Positions 1 to 9,600 of a stretch of 64,000 nucleotides of DNA are shown here, piece by piece (within the stretch, counting starts at the first letter, position 1; the number at the start of each line of letters is the position of its first letter). Origin of the DNA: Pseudomonadota bacterium (lineage in GTDB: Bacteria > Desulfobacterota > Desulfobulbia > Desulfobulbales > Desulfocapsaceae); the NCBI GenBank assembly GCA_023412495.1, contig JAEYNP010000017.1, positions 62,001 through 126,000 on the forward strand, in the 5' to 3' direction. The position numbers and the translations under genes are program-made. Under the pieces are notes generated by a model that ran no database searches, had not been told where the DNA came from, and worked only from the letters and a program-made list of their open reading frames with translations.

Positions 1-1
1 C

Positions 2-1516
2 CTGGGCGAGGAAGTCACCGATGCGGTCGTCACCGTGCCTGCCTACTTCAACGACTCCCAGCGTCAGGCCACCAAGGACGCCGGCAAGATCGCGGGACTG
101 AACGTGCTGCGGATCATCAATGAGCCGACCGCCGCGTCGCTCGCCTACGGCCTCGATAAGAAGAGGGAAGAGAAGATCGCGGTCTACGACCTGGGTGGCG
201 GTACCTTCGATATCTCTATTCTGGAGATCGGCGACGGTGTTTTCGAGGTGAAATCCACCAACGGCGACACCTTCCTCGGCGGCGAAGACTTCGACATGCG
301 GATCGTCAACTGGCTGGCCGATGAGTTCAAGCGCCAGCAGGGCATCGACCTGCGCAACGACAAGATGGCGCTGCAGCGTCTGAAGGAAGAGGCGGAGAAG
401 GCCAAGATGGAACTCTCCTCCACCAAGGAGACCGACATCAACCTGCCCTTCATCACCGCCGACGCCTCAGGTCCGAAGCATCTGAATATCAAGCTGAGCC
501 GGGCAAAACTGGAGAGCCTGGTCGAGGATCTGGTCGAGCGTACCGTCGGGCCCTGCCGCACCGCCTTGAAAGATGCCGGTCTTTCCGCCTCCGAGATCGA
601 CGAGGTCATTTTGGTCGGCGGTATGACCCGTATGCCGCTGGTACAGCAGAAGGTCAAGGAGATCTTCGGCAAGGACCCCCACAAGGGCGTCAATCCGGAC
701 GAGGTCGTGGCCATCGGCGCGGCCATCCAGGGCGGAGTGCTGCAGGGCGATGTCAAGGATGTCCTGCTGCTCGACGTCACGCCGCTGTCCCTCGGCATCG
801 AGACCCTCGGCGGTGTTACCACCAAACTGATCGAGAAGAACACTACGGTGCCTACCAAGAAAAGCCAGATCTTCTCCACCGCCGCCGACAATCAGCCGGC
901 TGTGTCCATCCACGTCCTGCAGGGCGAGAGGGAGATGGCCATGGACAACAAGACCATCGGCCGCTTCGAGCTCACTGACATTCCGCCGGCGCCGCGAGGC
1001 GTGCCGCAGATCGAGGTAACCTTCGATCTTGACGCCAACGGTATCCTCCATGTAGGAGCCAAGGATCTGGGCACCGGCAAGGAACAATCCATCCGGATCA
1101 CCGCCTCCTCAGGTCTGACCAAGGAGGAGATCGAGCGGATGACCAAGGATGCCGAACTCCATGCAGAGGAGGACAAGCGGCGCAAGGAACTGGTCGAGAC
1201 CCGCAACCAGGCGGACGCCATGGTCCATGCCACCGAGAAGAGTCTGAAGGATCTGGGAGATAAGGTGGATGCTGAAACCCGCGGCAATGTTGAGAAGGAG
1301 ATCGCCAATGTGAAGAAGGTGAAGGACGGAGACGATGTTTCGGCCATCAGGTCGGCGGTCGAAGCTCTCACCCAAGCCTCCCATAAACTGGCCGAACTCA
1401 TGTATCAGCAGGCCTCCAAGGAAAATCCCGAGGCCGGCGGCACCGCGGGGGGTGGCAAGGGCAAGAAGAAGGACGACGATGATGTGGTAGACGCCGACTT
1501 CGAAGAAGTCAAATAA
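2..1516 (+). CDS. dnaK: Chaperone protein DnaK (Hsp70), 5' end outside the window
   Basis: ATP-driven cytosolic chaperone that binds unfolded hydrophobic segments and works with DnaJ and GrpE. The window opens inside the gene: 504 residues are visible, and by the usual family length of about 640 roughly the first 130 (start of the ATPase lobe) are missing. Seen in order: [17 protein letters not shown], the phosphate-binding DLGGGTFD near visible residue 63, the VGGMTRMP nucleotide-binding motif, the interdomain linker around [11 protein letters not shown], the substrate-binding domain, a charged helical lid and an acidic tail ending DFEEVK. The tail matches the EEVD/EEVK-like ends of bacterial DnaK. 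A strong terminator follows at 1631, so this is the last gene of its transcript. Confidence 0.98.
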   Translation: MGEEVTDAVVTVPAYFNDSQRQATKDAGKIAGLNVLRIINEPTAASLAYGLDKKREEKIAVYDLGGGTFDISILEIGDGVFEVKSTNGDTFLGGEDFDMRIVNWLADEFKRQQGIDLRNDKMALQRLKEEAEKAKMELSSTKETDINLPFITADASGPKHLNIKLSRAKLESLVEDLVERTVGPCRTALKDAGLSASEIDEVILVGGMTRMPLVQQKVKEIFGKDPHKGVNPDEVVAIGAAIQGGVLQGDVKDVLLLDVTPLSLGIETLGGVTTKLIEKNTTVPTKKSQIFSTAADNQPAVSIHVLQGEREMAMDNKTIGRFELTDIPPAPRGVPQIEVTFDLDANGILHVGAKDLGTGKEQSIRITASSGLTKEEIERMTKDAELHAEEDKRRKELVETRNQADAMVHATEKSLKDLGDKVDAETRGNVEKEIANVKKVKDGDDVSAIRSAVEALTQASHKLAELMYQQASKENPEAGGTAGGGKGKKKDDDDVVDADFEEVK

Positions 1517-1529
1517 CGAGAATGAGTGA

Positions 1530-1587
1530 TGAGTGCTGAGTACTATGTGCTGAGGATTATTACTCAGTACTCATAACTCAGTACTCA
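1530..1587. repeat. Intergenic word repeat (actcagtactca type)
   Basis: Two perfect 12-bp direct copies of ACTCAGTACTCA lie at 1562-1573 and 1576-1587. An inverted, imperfect partner (TGAGTGCTGAGTACT) sits at 1530-1544, so the segment can fold back on itself. It lies between the dnaK stop codon and its terminator. It has no coding sense. Similar short-word repeats of different sequence occur near 2724 and 15449. Confidence 0.7.
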
Positions 1588-1630
1588 AAAATGGTTACAC
1601 CGAGGCCGGAAGAGCCTCTTTACATAGATC

Positions 1631-1670
1631 GGGAGCAGGGGAACACGGTTTCCCCTCTCCCTTTTTTTTT
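1631..1670 (+). terminator. Rho-independent terminator after dnaK
   Basis: GGGAG plus AGGGGAA (1631-1643) pairs with TTCCCCT plus CTCCC (1650-1661) with one bulged base, followed directly by a run of nine T. This is a classical intrinsic terminator for the dnaK transcript. Confidence 0.9.
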
Positions 1671-1745
1671 ATTTTTACAGTAAGGTAGCGGTCCGGAACA
1701 CATCTCGTTCAATCAATCATTCATCCACCAAATTGCAGGAATGTC

Positions 1746-2711
1746 ATGAAAATCTTATCAGGAATCCAACCTTCGGGGCAACTTCATATCGGCAATTATT
1801 TCGGTATGATGCAGACCATGATCGCCAATATGGAGAACTCGGAGCTCTATGTCTTCATCGTCGATCTGCACGCCCTCACCACGGTCCGCGAACGAGAAAA
1901 GCTGGCAGGCGGCACTTTGGAGGCGGCCGCCGACTTCATTGCTCTCGGCCTCGATCCCGATAAGTGCATCTTTTGGGTGCAGTCCGACGTCCCGGAGGTG
2001 TGCGAACTGACATGGGTCCTCTCGACGCTTGCGCCGATGGGCCTGATCGAGCGGTGCCATTCCTACAAGGACAAGGTGGCCAAAGGCATCACCGCAAGCC
2101 ACGGCCTCTTCTCCTATCCGGTCCTGATGGCTGCCGATATTTTGCTGTACCAGGCGGACCGGGTGCCGGTGGGAAAGGATCAGAAGCAGCATCTGGAGGT
2201 GGCCCGGGATCTCGCCATCAAATTCAACAACGAGTACGGCGAGACCTTCGTAGTCCCCGAACCGGCTATCAACGAGTCGACCGCCATTGTCCCCGGGCTA
2301 GACGGCCAGAAGATGTCGAAGTCCTACGGCAACACCATTCCGATCTTCATGGAGGGCAAGGAGCTGAAGAAGCGGGTGATGGCCATCGAAACCGACGCCA
2401 CGCCGGTCGAGGCGCCGAAGGACCCGGACAAATGCAACCTCTACAAGATCATGAAGCTTTTCGCTACGCCTGCGCGGATGGCCGAGATCAACAGCCTCTA
2501 CGTCAACGGCGGGGCGGCCTACGGATATCTGAAGCTGGAACTGCTCGATCTCCTGAATGAGAAATTCGGCGAGGCCCGAAAGAAGAAAGCCGAGCTGCTC
2601 GGCGACAAGGAGATGCTCCGGGCAATTCTTAAAAAGGGCAGCGAAAAAGCGAGGGCCAAGGCGATCGTTACCCTCGATCTGGTGCGCGACAGGGTCGGTC
2701 TGAAGTATTGA
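1746..2711 (+). CDS. trpS: Tryptophan-tRNA ligase
   Basis: Charges tRNA-Trp with tryptophan using ATP; cytosolic. It is a class I aminoacyl-tRNA synthetase of 321 residues, a normal length for the compact bacterial form. The HIGH-equivalent PSGQLHIGNY sits at about residues 9-18 and the KMSKS loop appears as KMSKSYGN near residue 193. The central LMAADILLYQADRVPVGKDQ tract is typical of TrpRS rather than TyrRS. The ATG at 1746 is preceded by AGGA at a suitable distance. It stands alone, after the dnaK terminator and before an HD-domain gene on the same strand. Confidence 0.97.
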   Translation: MKILSGIQPSGQLHIGNYFGMMQTMIANMENSELYVFIVDLHALTTVREREKLAGGTLEAAADFIALGLDPDKCIFWVQSDVPEVCELTWVLSTLAPMGLIERCHSYKDKVAKGITASHGLFSYPVLMAADILLYQADRVPVGKDQKQHLEVARDLAIKFNNEYGETFVVPEPAINESTAIVPGLDGQKMSKSYGNTIPIFMEGKELKKRVMAIETDATPVEAPKDPDKCNLYKIMKLFATPARMAEINSLYVNGGAAYGYLKLELLDLLNEKFGEARKKKAELLGDKEMLRAILKKGSEKARAKAIVTLDLVRDRVGLKY

Positions 2712-2723
2712 AAGCGTTTCGGC

Positions 2724-2785
2724 GTTCAGCTGTCAGCAGTCAGCTTTCAGCACAACAGCTGAACACCGACAGCTGATAGCTGATG
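2724..2785. repeat. Intergenic inverted word repeat (cagctg type)
   Basis: GTTCAGCTGT at 2724-2733 is exactly complementary to ACAGCTGAAC at 2755-2764. Further CAGC/AGCTG words (CAGCAGTCAGC, GACAGCTGATAGCTGATG) fill the rest. The segment lies between trpS and the next gene and lacks a T-run, so it is not a typical terminator. Confidence 0.65.
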
Positions 2786-2869
2786 CCCCGATATATCGAC
2801 CTTTTGGCGAATTTGGTGAACGGGCACCATAACGAGAATAAGGTGCAAATTATTGTCAGGAGACAGATC

Positions 2870-3436
2870 ATGTCCTATGGTGTAACCAGGGCGGAGGCCT
2901 TGGAAATGGTTCATTCCCATATAAAAAACGAGAACTTGGTCAACCATTCGCTGGCGGCGGAGGCTGTCATGAGGGCCGCGGCCGCTCGGCTCGGCGAGGA
3001 CCTGGAAAAGTGGGGACTTGCGGGACTCCTCCATGATCTCGATGCGGAAACTCAGCCGGATCTGGCGACCCACACCAGGGAGACGGCGGCCATTCTGCAG
3101 GACAAGGGTGTGGATTCCGAGATCGTGGAGGCTATCCGCTTGCATAACCCAACTGCCTGGCCGGGCGAGGAGCGGCGCAGCCGCTTTCATTTCGCGCTGG
3201 CGGCGGGTGAGACCATCACCGGCTTGATTATCGCCGCGGCGCTCGTCAATCCCGAGAAAAAGTTGGCCGCGGTGAAGGCCAAATCGGTGAAGAAGCGGTA
3301 CAAGGAGAAGGCCTTCGCCCGCGGCGCCGATCGCGACGTCATAGCCGAATGTGAAAAGGCGGGAATCCCTCTGGCCGAATTCTGCGAGATGAGTCTCGTC
3401 GCCATGCAGGAGATTGCCGGCGAGATAGGTCTGTAA
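2870..3436 (+). CDS. HD-domain metal-dependent phosphohydrolase
   Basis: 188-residue HD-superfamily protein. The metal-binding HD pair is seen in GLLHDLDAE at about residues 51-59, with an upstream NHSLAAEAVM histidine and a later RLHNPTAWP segment as expected for the HDIG/HDc fold. Such stand-alone proteins hydrolyse phosphate esters or nucleotides, but the substrate cannot be told from sequence. The reading frame is open from 2783. I chose the ATG at 2870 because AGGAG lies just ahead of it (2858-2862), whereas the upstream ATG lies inside the cagctg repeat and has no ribosome binding site. No partner gene suggests a pathway. Confidence 0.85.
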   Translation: MSYGVTRAEALEMVHSHIKNENLVNHSLAAEAVMRAAAARLGEDLEKWGLAGLLHDLDAETQPDLATHTRETAAILQDKGVDSEIVEAIRLHNPTAWPGEERRSRFHFALAAGETITGLIIAAALVNPEKKLAAVKAKSVKKRYKEKAFARGADRDVIAECEKAGIPLAEFCEMSLVAMQEIAGEIGL

Positions 3437-3523
3437 CTTCTGCAACGTCATCGGCAACAGCCAGGAAGGTTGGGAAAGTCGCCCGCCATGTATCTCTGAA
3501 ATCTGAAAAATGCGAGGTACGGC

Positions 3524-4483
3524 ATGTTTGTCGGAGAGAAGCACAGAAGAGAAAAAGTCAGGCCCGTCGTCACCCGTCTGAAACTACTGCTGCTGGCCGC
3601 GTTGGCGGTGATGGCAGTCGGGGCCCTGGGGGCGGCGCCGAATTACAACCGTCTGGTCGTGCTCGGCGACCCGCATCTGCCGGGCCGCCACCTGGAAGTG
3701 AAGGAGGAGGCCATCGAAGATGTGAATTCCTGGCCTGATGTCGAGTTGGTGGTGGCGGTGGGTGATATCTGCGACGATTACGGCACGGAGGAGGAATTTG
3801 CCGCGGCAAAGGATTTCTTCCGCAAACTTACCAAGCCGCTGATGGTCGTCGCCGGCAATCACGATTTCCTGTACAAAACCCCCGAGGAGGGGGAAGGCGG
3901 GCTCATCCCCGGCAGCGTGGAGAGCAAGGATGCCAAGCTCAAGAAGTTCGTCGAGACCTTCGATCTGCCGAGTCTTTATTCCAGCAGGCGGATGGGCAAA
4001 TATCTGCTGATATTCCTCTCCACCGACCATCCGGATTTCCAGGTCGGCATATCCGACACGCAGCTCGACTGGCTGCGCCGCGAGCTGGCGGACAACCGAA
4101 CGAGTCCGACCATCGTTTTCTTCCATGGCCCGCTTAAAGGCACGCTTCGGGACTACAAGCACTGGGTCAACAAGCCGGCCGCCGTAGCCCAACCCTCGGA
4201 AGAACTGCACCAAATCCTGGCCGCCAACCACCAGGTCTTCCTCTGGGTTTCCGGTCACACTCATACGCCGCCGTCCGAGGAGAGTTTTGCCTCGCCGATC
4301 AATCTCTATGACGGCCGGGTCACCAATATCCACAACACCGATATGAAGAAGGGCCAAATCTGGACCAACTCCCTCTACCTCTACCCGGATAAGGTCGTGG
4401 TGAAAACTTACTCCCACAAGGAGGACAACTGGCTGCCACAGCTCGAGCGGACAGTTGCTTTGCCGGTATTGCCCATTGAGTAG
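3524..4483 (+). CDS. Exported calcineurin-like metallophosphoesterase
   Basis: 319-residue phosphoesterase of the calcineurin fold. An N-terminal hydrophobic segment (LKLLLLAALAVMAVGALGAA, about residues 19-38) acts as a signal peptide or anchor, so the enzyme should work in the periplasm. All metal-binding blocks are present in order: GDPHLPG, GDICDD, GNHDF and GHTHTP. The histidine and asparagine ligands appear intact, so it is probably active. The substrate is unknown; the family covers phosphomono- and diesters. GAGG stands seven bases before the ATG. It is alone on the plus strand with an 87-bp gap from the HD gene. Confidence 0.88.
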   Translation: MFVGEKHRREKVRPVVTRLKLLLLAALAVMAVGALGAAPNYNRLVVLGDPHLPGRHLEVKEEAIEDVNSWPDVELVVAVGDICDDYGTEEEFAAAKDFFRKLTKPLMVVAGNHDFLYKTPEEGEGGLIPGSVESKDAKLKKFVETFDLPSLYSSRRMGKYLLIFLSTDHPDFQVGISDTQLDWLRRELADNRTSPTIVFFHGPLKGTLRDYKHWVNKPAAVAQPSEELHQILAANHQVFLWVSGHTHTPPSEESFASPINLYDGRVTNIHNTDMKKGQIWTNSLYLYPDKVVVKTYSHKEDNWLPQLERTVALPVLPIE

Positions 4484-4575
4484 CTTTGCGGCCGAACGAT
4501 CTGGCCGGCAGCTTGCCACCGGAATGATGCATCAGGGAAATCATCCCTTAACCGGCTAATGGCTGCAGACGCAGA

Positions 4576-4740
4576 TCACCTGTTTGTTGTCGGTCTGTCT
4601 CCCTTGAAAATCAGGCGAATTCCGTCGTTGATCGCCTCGCGGCGGATCTTCTCGACCGTCCCCATTACGATAATGAGCTTCTTGAAGCCGGGCCCGGCGA
4701 CCAGGATCTCGTAGAGACCGGCGGGAATGCTCGGTACTTC
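4576..4740 (-). pseudogene. Remnant of a gene with an SIPAGLYEILVAGPGF segment
   Basis: On the minus strand a 54-codon open stretch bounded by TGA codons on both sides reads EVPSIPAGLYEILVAGPGF followed by KKLIIVMGTVEKIRREAIND. It looks protein-like but has no start codon or ribosome binding site, and no matching coding sequence was found upstream. The AGLYEI...G.KK pattern recalls beta-sandwich carboxypeptidase-regulatory-like domains, but this is only suggestive. The rest of the 4484-4917 gap holds nothing I recognise. Confidence 0.35.
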
Positions 4741-4917
4741 TCAACTTCCGGGGCAGGTCTTTTATCGGTCGACTGCCCAGATTACAGTCATACGCGAGAA
4801 TAATTGGTGAAAACCAGCCCCCTACTTGTTTCGGTCATAATAAAGTTGGTATAGTTGGTTTGTCGGTGGAGAATTCTTTCAATCAATCACATCGGATCGG
4901 TTCCGGAAGGGGGGGGG

Positions 4918-5466
4918 ATGCAACTATGGCTGGTAGTGTTGATTCTGATGTCGCTGTCGGGCTGTGCCTCGCTGTCGGAACGGGAATGTCTGGAGGCCGA
5001 CGCGACCTCGTGGGAAAATATCGGCTATGAGGACGGGTACAGCGGCTACCATCCCGACCGGCGGCTCAAAGCACATTACGAGGCATGCAGCGAATTGGGG
5101 GTTTTCCCGCACCGCGAAAGCTACATGACGGGCTGGTTCCGGGGTGTCCGCGGGTATTGCACACCGGAGCGGGCCTATGAAGTCGGTGTGTCCGGTTCAC
5201 GCGGCAATCCGGAGATATGCCCGGATGGCACCGACTTCCTCTTTCGGGAGAATGTCGAGCTGGGATTGCGGATCCATGAGCTGAAGCGTGAAATGGATGT
5301 GGTTTACCATGAAATCGAGGATCTCGAACGCAAGCTTGACGATGCGAAGCTGGATAAGCATGTCAGAAGGGACATCCGCGACCGGATCAGGTATCGCGAC
5401 GATGAGCTGTCGGATCTCAGGTGGCGTTTGATGGAAGCCCAGTCCGCTCCGCTGATCCGTTTTTGA
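4918..5466 (+). CDS. DUF2799-type lipoprotein
   Basis: 182-residue predicted lipoprotein: signal sequence MQLWLVVLILMSLSGC with lipobox LSGC, so lipidation at Cys16 is expected. Two successive cysteine/glycine-rich blocks (ENIGYEDGYSGY; YCTPERAYEVGVSG) match the DUF2799 pattern. The C-terminal third (about residues 118-175) is a charged coiled coil rich in Glu, Arg and Asp. The function of this family is not established. The frame is open from 4855, but the ATG at 4918 is preceded by a G-rich GGAAGG tract and starts exactly at the signal peptide, so I use it. The gene converges on the isomerase gene across a strong hairpin. Confidence 0.82.
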   Translation: MQLWLVVLILMSLSGCASLSERECLEADATSWENIGYEDGYSGYHPDRRLKAHYEACSELGVFPHRESYMTGWFRGVRGYCTPERAYEVGVSGSRGNPEICPDGTDFLFRENVELGLRIHELKREMDVVYHEIEDLERKLDDAKLDKHVRRDIRDRIRYRDDELSDLRWRLMEAQSAPLIRF

Positions 5467-5497
5467 GCCTGCCGAACAGGCATGCCAGACGATCAAA

Positions 5498-5541
5498 CAG
5501 AGAGGGGGAAGACGCCGCGATCGGCATCTTCCCCCTCTCTG
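5498..5541. terminator. Long perfect hairpin between convergent genes
   Basis: CAGAGAGGGGGAAGA (5498-5512) pairs perfectly with TCTTCCCCCTCTCTG (5527-5541), with a further GCCG/CGGC pair inside (5514-5517 and 5522-5525). It lies between a plus-strand gene ending at 5466 and a minus-strand gene ending at 5560, so it probably stops transcripts from both sides, although the T-tracts are short. Confidence 0.75.
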
Positions 5542-5559
5542 CTTGAAAATTCAGCCAAA

Positions 5560-6591
5560 TTACCTGATATCCACCAGCTCGACGTCGAAGATCATGGTGG
5601 CGTTCGGCGGGATGGGACCGCGCCCTGCCGGACCGTAGCCGAGCTGCGGAGGGATGATGAGTACCCGTTTCTCGCCCTTTTTCATGGAGAGCAGCGCCTC
5701 TTCCCAGCCTTTGATGACCTGGCCCCGGCCGACGGGAAAGTCGATGGGCTGGCCGCGATCGTAGGAACTGTCAAATTTCTTGCCGCTCAGGAGTTTGCCG
5801 GTGTAGTGGACGGTGACCATCGCCCCTTTCTGCGGCGGCTCGCCCTGACCCTCGGCGACTACTACATATTTCAGGCCGGTCGGGGTGGTGACGGCGGTGG
5901 GCCACTGTTCGGCGATCTGTTTCTGTTCAAGTTCCTGGGACGCCAGCTCCTTGTCCCGCCGGCTTTTCTCAAAACCCGCCAGCAGGTTATCGAAGGACTG
6001 CTGGTCGGCCTTGAAGGCTTCGGTGGCCGCGCCTACCCGAACGATCTCGATGGAATTGATGACGTCGCCGGTTACGATCTTGTTGACCACATCCTGGCCG
6101 GCAACAACATGGCCGAAGACGGTGTGCTTGCCGTCCAGCCATGGGGTGGCCACATGGGTGATGAAGAACTGGCTGCCATTGGTGTTGGGGCCTGCGTTGG
6201 CCATGGACAGGATGCCAGGTCCCTTGTGGGTGAGGCTCGGATCGATTTCGTCGGGGAAGGTGTAGCCCGGGCCGCCCGTTCCTGTTCCCAGGGGACAGCC
6301 GCCCTGGATCATGAAGTCGGGGATCACCCGGTGGAATTTCAATCCGTCGTAGAATTTGTCGCCTTTCATTTTGGCGCCGCCGCCCAGCTCCTTGGTGCCT
6401 TCGGCCAGACCCACGAAATTGGTGACCGTAAGCGGCGTCTTGGTATATTCGAGGACGCAGATTATCTCGCCTTTGGTGGTGTCGAATTTTGCGTATAATC
6501 CGTCTTTCAGCGTTGTTTTTGCCATTCCTGATTCTCCCGATAAGGTTATACAGCCGAAGATAAGTAAGAGTAGGGTCAAGATTTTATGCAT
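5560..6591 (-). CDS. Dual peptidyl-prolyl isomerase: cyclophilin domain fused to FKBP domain
   Basis: 343-residue exported proline isomerase with two unrelated isomerase folds. After a signal peptide ([15 protein letters not shown], about residues 5-19) a cyclophilin domain spans about 34-190, with [24 protein letters not shown] and [10 protein letters not shown]; the last keeps the tryptophan linked to cyclosporin binding. A charged linker of roughly 50 residues leads to an FKBP domain (about 240-343) with [26 protein letters not shown] and GYGPAGRG. All core substrate-binding blocks look intact in both. It likely helps folding in the periplasm. AAGGAG precedes the ATG. It lies 48 bp downstream of the M1/ChaN/PDZ gene on the same strand and may be co-transcribed. 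Confidence 0.93.
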   Translation of the reverse strand: MHKILTLLLLIFGCITLSGESGMAKTTLKDGLYAKFDTTKGEIICVLEYTKTPLTVTNFVGLAEGTKELGGGAKMKGDKFYDGLKFHRVIPDFMIQGGCPLGTGTGGPGYTFPDEIDPSLTHKGPGILSMANAGPNTNGSQFFITHVATPWLDGKHTVFGHVVAGQDVVNKIVTGDVINSIEIVRVGAATEAFKADQQSFDNLLAGFEKSRRDKELASQELEQKQIAEQWPTAVTTPTGLKYVVVAEGQGEPPQKGAMVTVHYTGKLLSGKKFDSSYDRGQPIDFPVGRGQVIKGWEEALLSMKKGEKRVLIIPPQLGYGPAGRGPIPPNATMIFDVELVDIR

Positions 6592-6639
6592 CGATTCTCC
6601 TTTTGCAATGGGGTTGAGGGAAAAAGATACCCTGTCAGG

Positions 6640-9600
6640 TCAGGGATGCGGTTGCGAGGATGGCGGGAGCGTTAGTTCCACCTGGAGATCCACGGTCCGT
6701 TCCTCACCGTCTCCTTTTCGGCGCACCTTCACCCCGATTATGTCGCCGGGTTTTGTGTCGAGCATGGCGAAATGCAGATCGGCCATCGACGTCACCTCGA
6801 TCCCGCCGACCTCCGCGAGGATATCGTCCTCCATGAGTCCGGCCGCCGCGGCCTTGCCGTGCGGGCTGATCTCGCTGATCTTGAGGAAGGAGCGGCCGTC
6901 CCTGGTTACTGTCGCCAGGACCACGCCGATCTTCGGGGTTTCCGGAAGGTCTGCCGCCGAGGCGAAGAAATAGTAATCGGTGACCAGGTCGAGGTCAAGC
7001 GGACTCCGATCTCCTGCCGCATTCACCACCGTGGCCTGGGTGACTGGCAGCCGGCGCGCCACCCGCGGCGGGATGCCGGAATCCTTGCGGGTGTGCTGGG
7101 CGCCCGCCAGGACCACCATGCGATAGCCGGGGTTGGTTTCCAGGAAGCGAACGATATTTGCGGCCATCGTCTCGTCCCAGATGGCCTGGGCCTGGACGAA
7201 GCCGCTTATTCCGCCCTGGCCATGGCTGCCCTCGAGGTGCATGGCATGGATGTCTGTCAGCCGATCGGTGTAGCCAGCCATGTCGAGGTCGCGGTCCAGC
7301 GGCAGTGCGTCGCGCATCTCCGGCGAGAGGCTGTCCGTGCCGCCGGTTCGGAAGACCTCGGAGACGACCTGCCGGTCGAGGTTGAGGCCGATGACAGGCA
7401 GCTTATGGGTTTTGGCGAAGTTCACAATGTCCCGGTAATATCGCCAGTCGTAGCGCCAGACCTCGTAGTAGCTGGATTCTTTTAAAAAGCTCCGTTCGTC
7501 GAAGGTTTCCTCCCCTCTCGTGTAACGGTCGAGCACCGGTTGGGCGGCGGCTGGAAACATCTCCATGCCGACGGCCAGCCTTGGGTTTTGCCGGTGGAGG
7601 GCCTCTACGAGCCGCAGCTGCAGGAGATGGTCGGCCGCTGAGGTATGGGTTTCGCCGACGTAGACCACTCGCGCCTCGGCGAGCTTCTCGACGATTTTCG
7701 AAAAGGAATCCAGGTCACGTGTTGCGCCGCCTTGAGGCAGATCCTCAAGAACGAAGCGCAGGCCTGATTCCGTCGGTTGAATCTCCTTTATTGTATTGCG
7801 ACCCTCGACGAAGGCAAGCAGGCTGTATTTTCCATAATGCGACAGCCGTCCGGCGGCGGACGCAGTCTCTTCTTTTCCGCCGCTGGCGGCCAGGACGGCA
7901 ACGCGCTCAGGGTTCAACGGATTGCGGCGGACGTCGAGCCGGAAGCCTTCTGCCGCGGCCGACGGACCGAAGAGGGCTCTGGCCCGGGGCTGGCCGTCGC
8001 CGAGGAAGAGCAGGTCGTGCTCGGCCAGTTCCTTGTCCGTGACCTTGTCGCCGAGGGTTACGGCGAGATCTTGACCCAGGGCGTCAAGCAGCGGCCGGAA
8101 CAGTTCCCGATCCTCTTCCCGGCCCAGGATAGCGAGCCTGTGTCCCGAGCCCAGGAATCGCGACCAGACCGGAGGATACTCACCGATGTTCAGCCGCCGC
8201 AATAAATCATGATCGGGATCGAGGGTGAATTCGAGGGGGCGATGGGCGAGGGGGATGACCACCTTCTGTTCCGCTTTTTCCGTTGCCAACTGCGCCTCGC
8301 TTTCACCGGCTATGGTCCGGAGCCGGACGGGCACAAGAAGGGTGTAGGGTTTCTCCGTCTGCTGCACGAGGGTGAAGGCGAGCGCCGGGCGGTTGTTCTC
8401 GGTTTTAATCTCGATATCCTTCGCAGCGATGGCGGGGATGTCCCGGCGCGTCAGCCGTTCAGCGAAAAAGCGGGAGAGATCCGTTCCCGCCGCCGCAGCA
8501 AAACTCTCTTCCAAATCTCCCCAACCGGCTGCCCGGCCGTTGTTCTCAGCATAAAAACGGCGCAGGCCTTCCCGAAAGGCTTCATGGCCGATCGTTTGGC
8601 GCAGTTCATGAAACAGCAGGGCACCCCGGTCGTAGCCCACCGCCCGCCTGGCCTCGGCCATATTCTGGTCATGGCTGGCTGAGACGAATTGCGAAAGCGG
8701 TATGGCGGTCTGCTCCCGGACGTAGCTCTGGTAGCGGGTAATGCTCTCCCTGCGGTCGGCCGCGCCCTCGCCGCGTTCTTCCCGGAAGGCGCGATCGGCG
8801 AGAAAGGAGGTAAGGCCTTCCGCCCAGTTGCCACGGGCGTAATCCACCTCCACCGCGTTGCCAAACCAGGAATGGACGATCTCGTGACCGAGGGACGTCG
8901 ATTTGATGAAGGGCAGCCGCAGCACGGTCCGGCCCAGCAGGGTGAAAGTCGGCATGCCGAGGCCTGTAGGTCGCAGGTTCTCGACGATCACATAGTGCTT
9001 GTAGGGGAAGGGGCCGATCTCCCGCTCGTAGCGGTTCAGGTAAGCGGCTGCCGCCTGCAGATATTCTTCTGCCAGCCCCTCGTCTTCCGGGAAGAACAGC
9101 GAATAGACAAAAAGGTTCTCACGGACCTGTTGTTTGTGTAAGGTGTACGGGCCGGCGATAAAGTGAATGGAGCCCGCGGGCCGGCTGAAGCTTGCCTGGA
9201 CGGTGTTGCTCTGCGGTGATGTGCGGGGGAGCGGGAAGGTGTCGGATTCGGTGATGGCCGTGAAGCCCTTGGGCAGGGTGGCGGTGACCCGGTAGCGCAT
9301 CGGCAGGTCCGGGAGCGGATAGCAGTCGGTGATAAGGGAAATACCAGTCTGACCGATGACGTTGTCGGGATCGTCGGCAACGGTTTTGGTATAGGAGATG
9401 TAGAGCGTACGCGGTCCCGGGGATGGGGGGATGATCATAACCCCGCCATCCGGCTGAAGGTGGGTTTTCTCTCCTTCTTCATCCTGCAGCAAGGCCGCGG
9501 TGATTGTCAGGCGCGGAAAGGCAAGGGTCAGCGGCATCCCCGGCAGGATGGCGATTCTGGCAGTGCCGGTCAGTTCGCCAGGAGCTTTGTCCGTGGCAAA

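Noticed and set aside
2783..2869. Earlier start for the HD-domain protein
   Set aside because: The added residues come from a repeat-rich region and there is no ribosome binding site, while AGGAG precedes ATG 2870.
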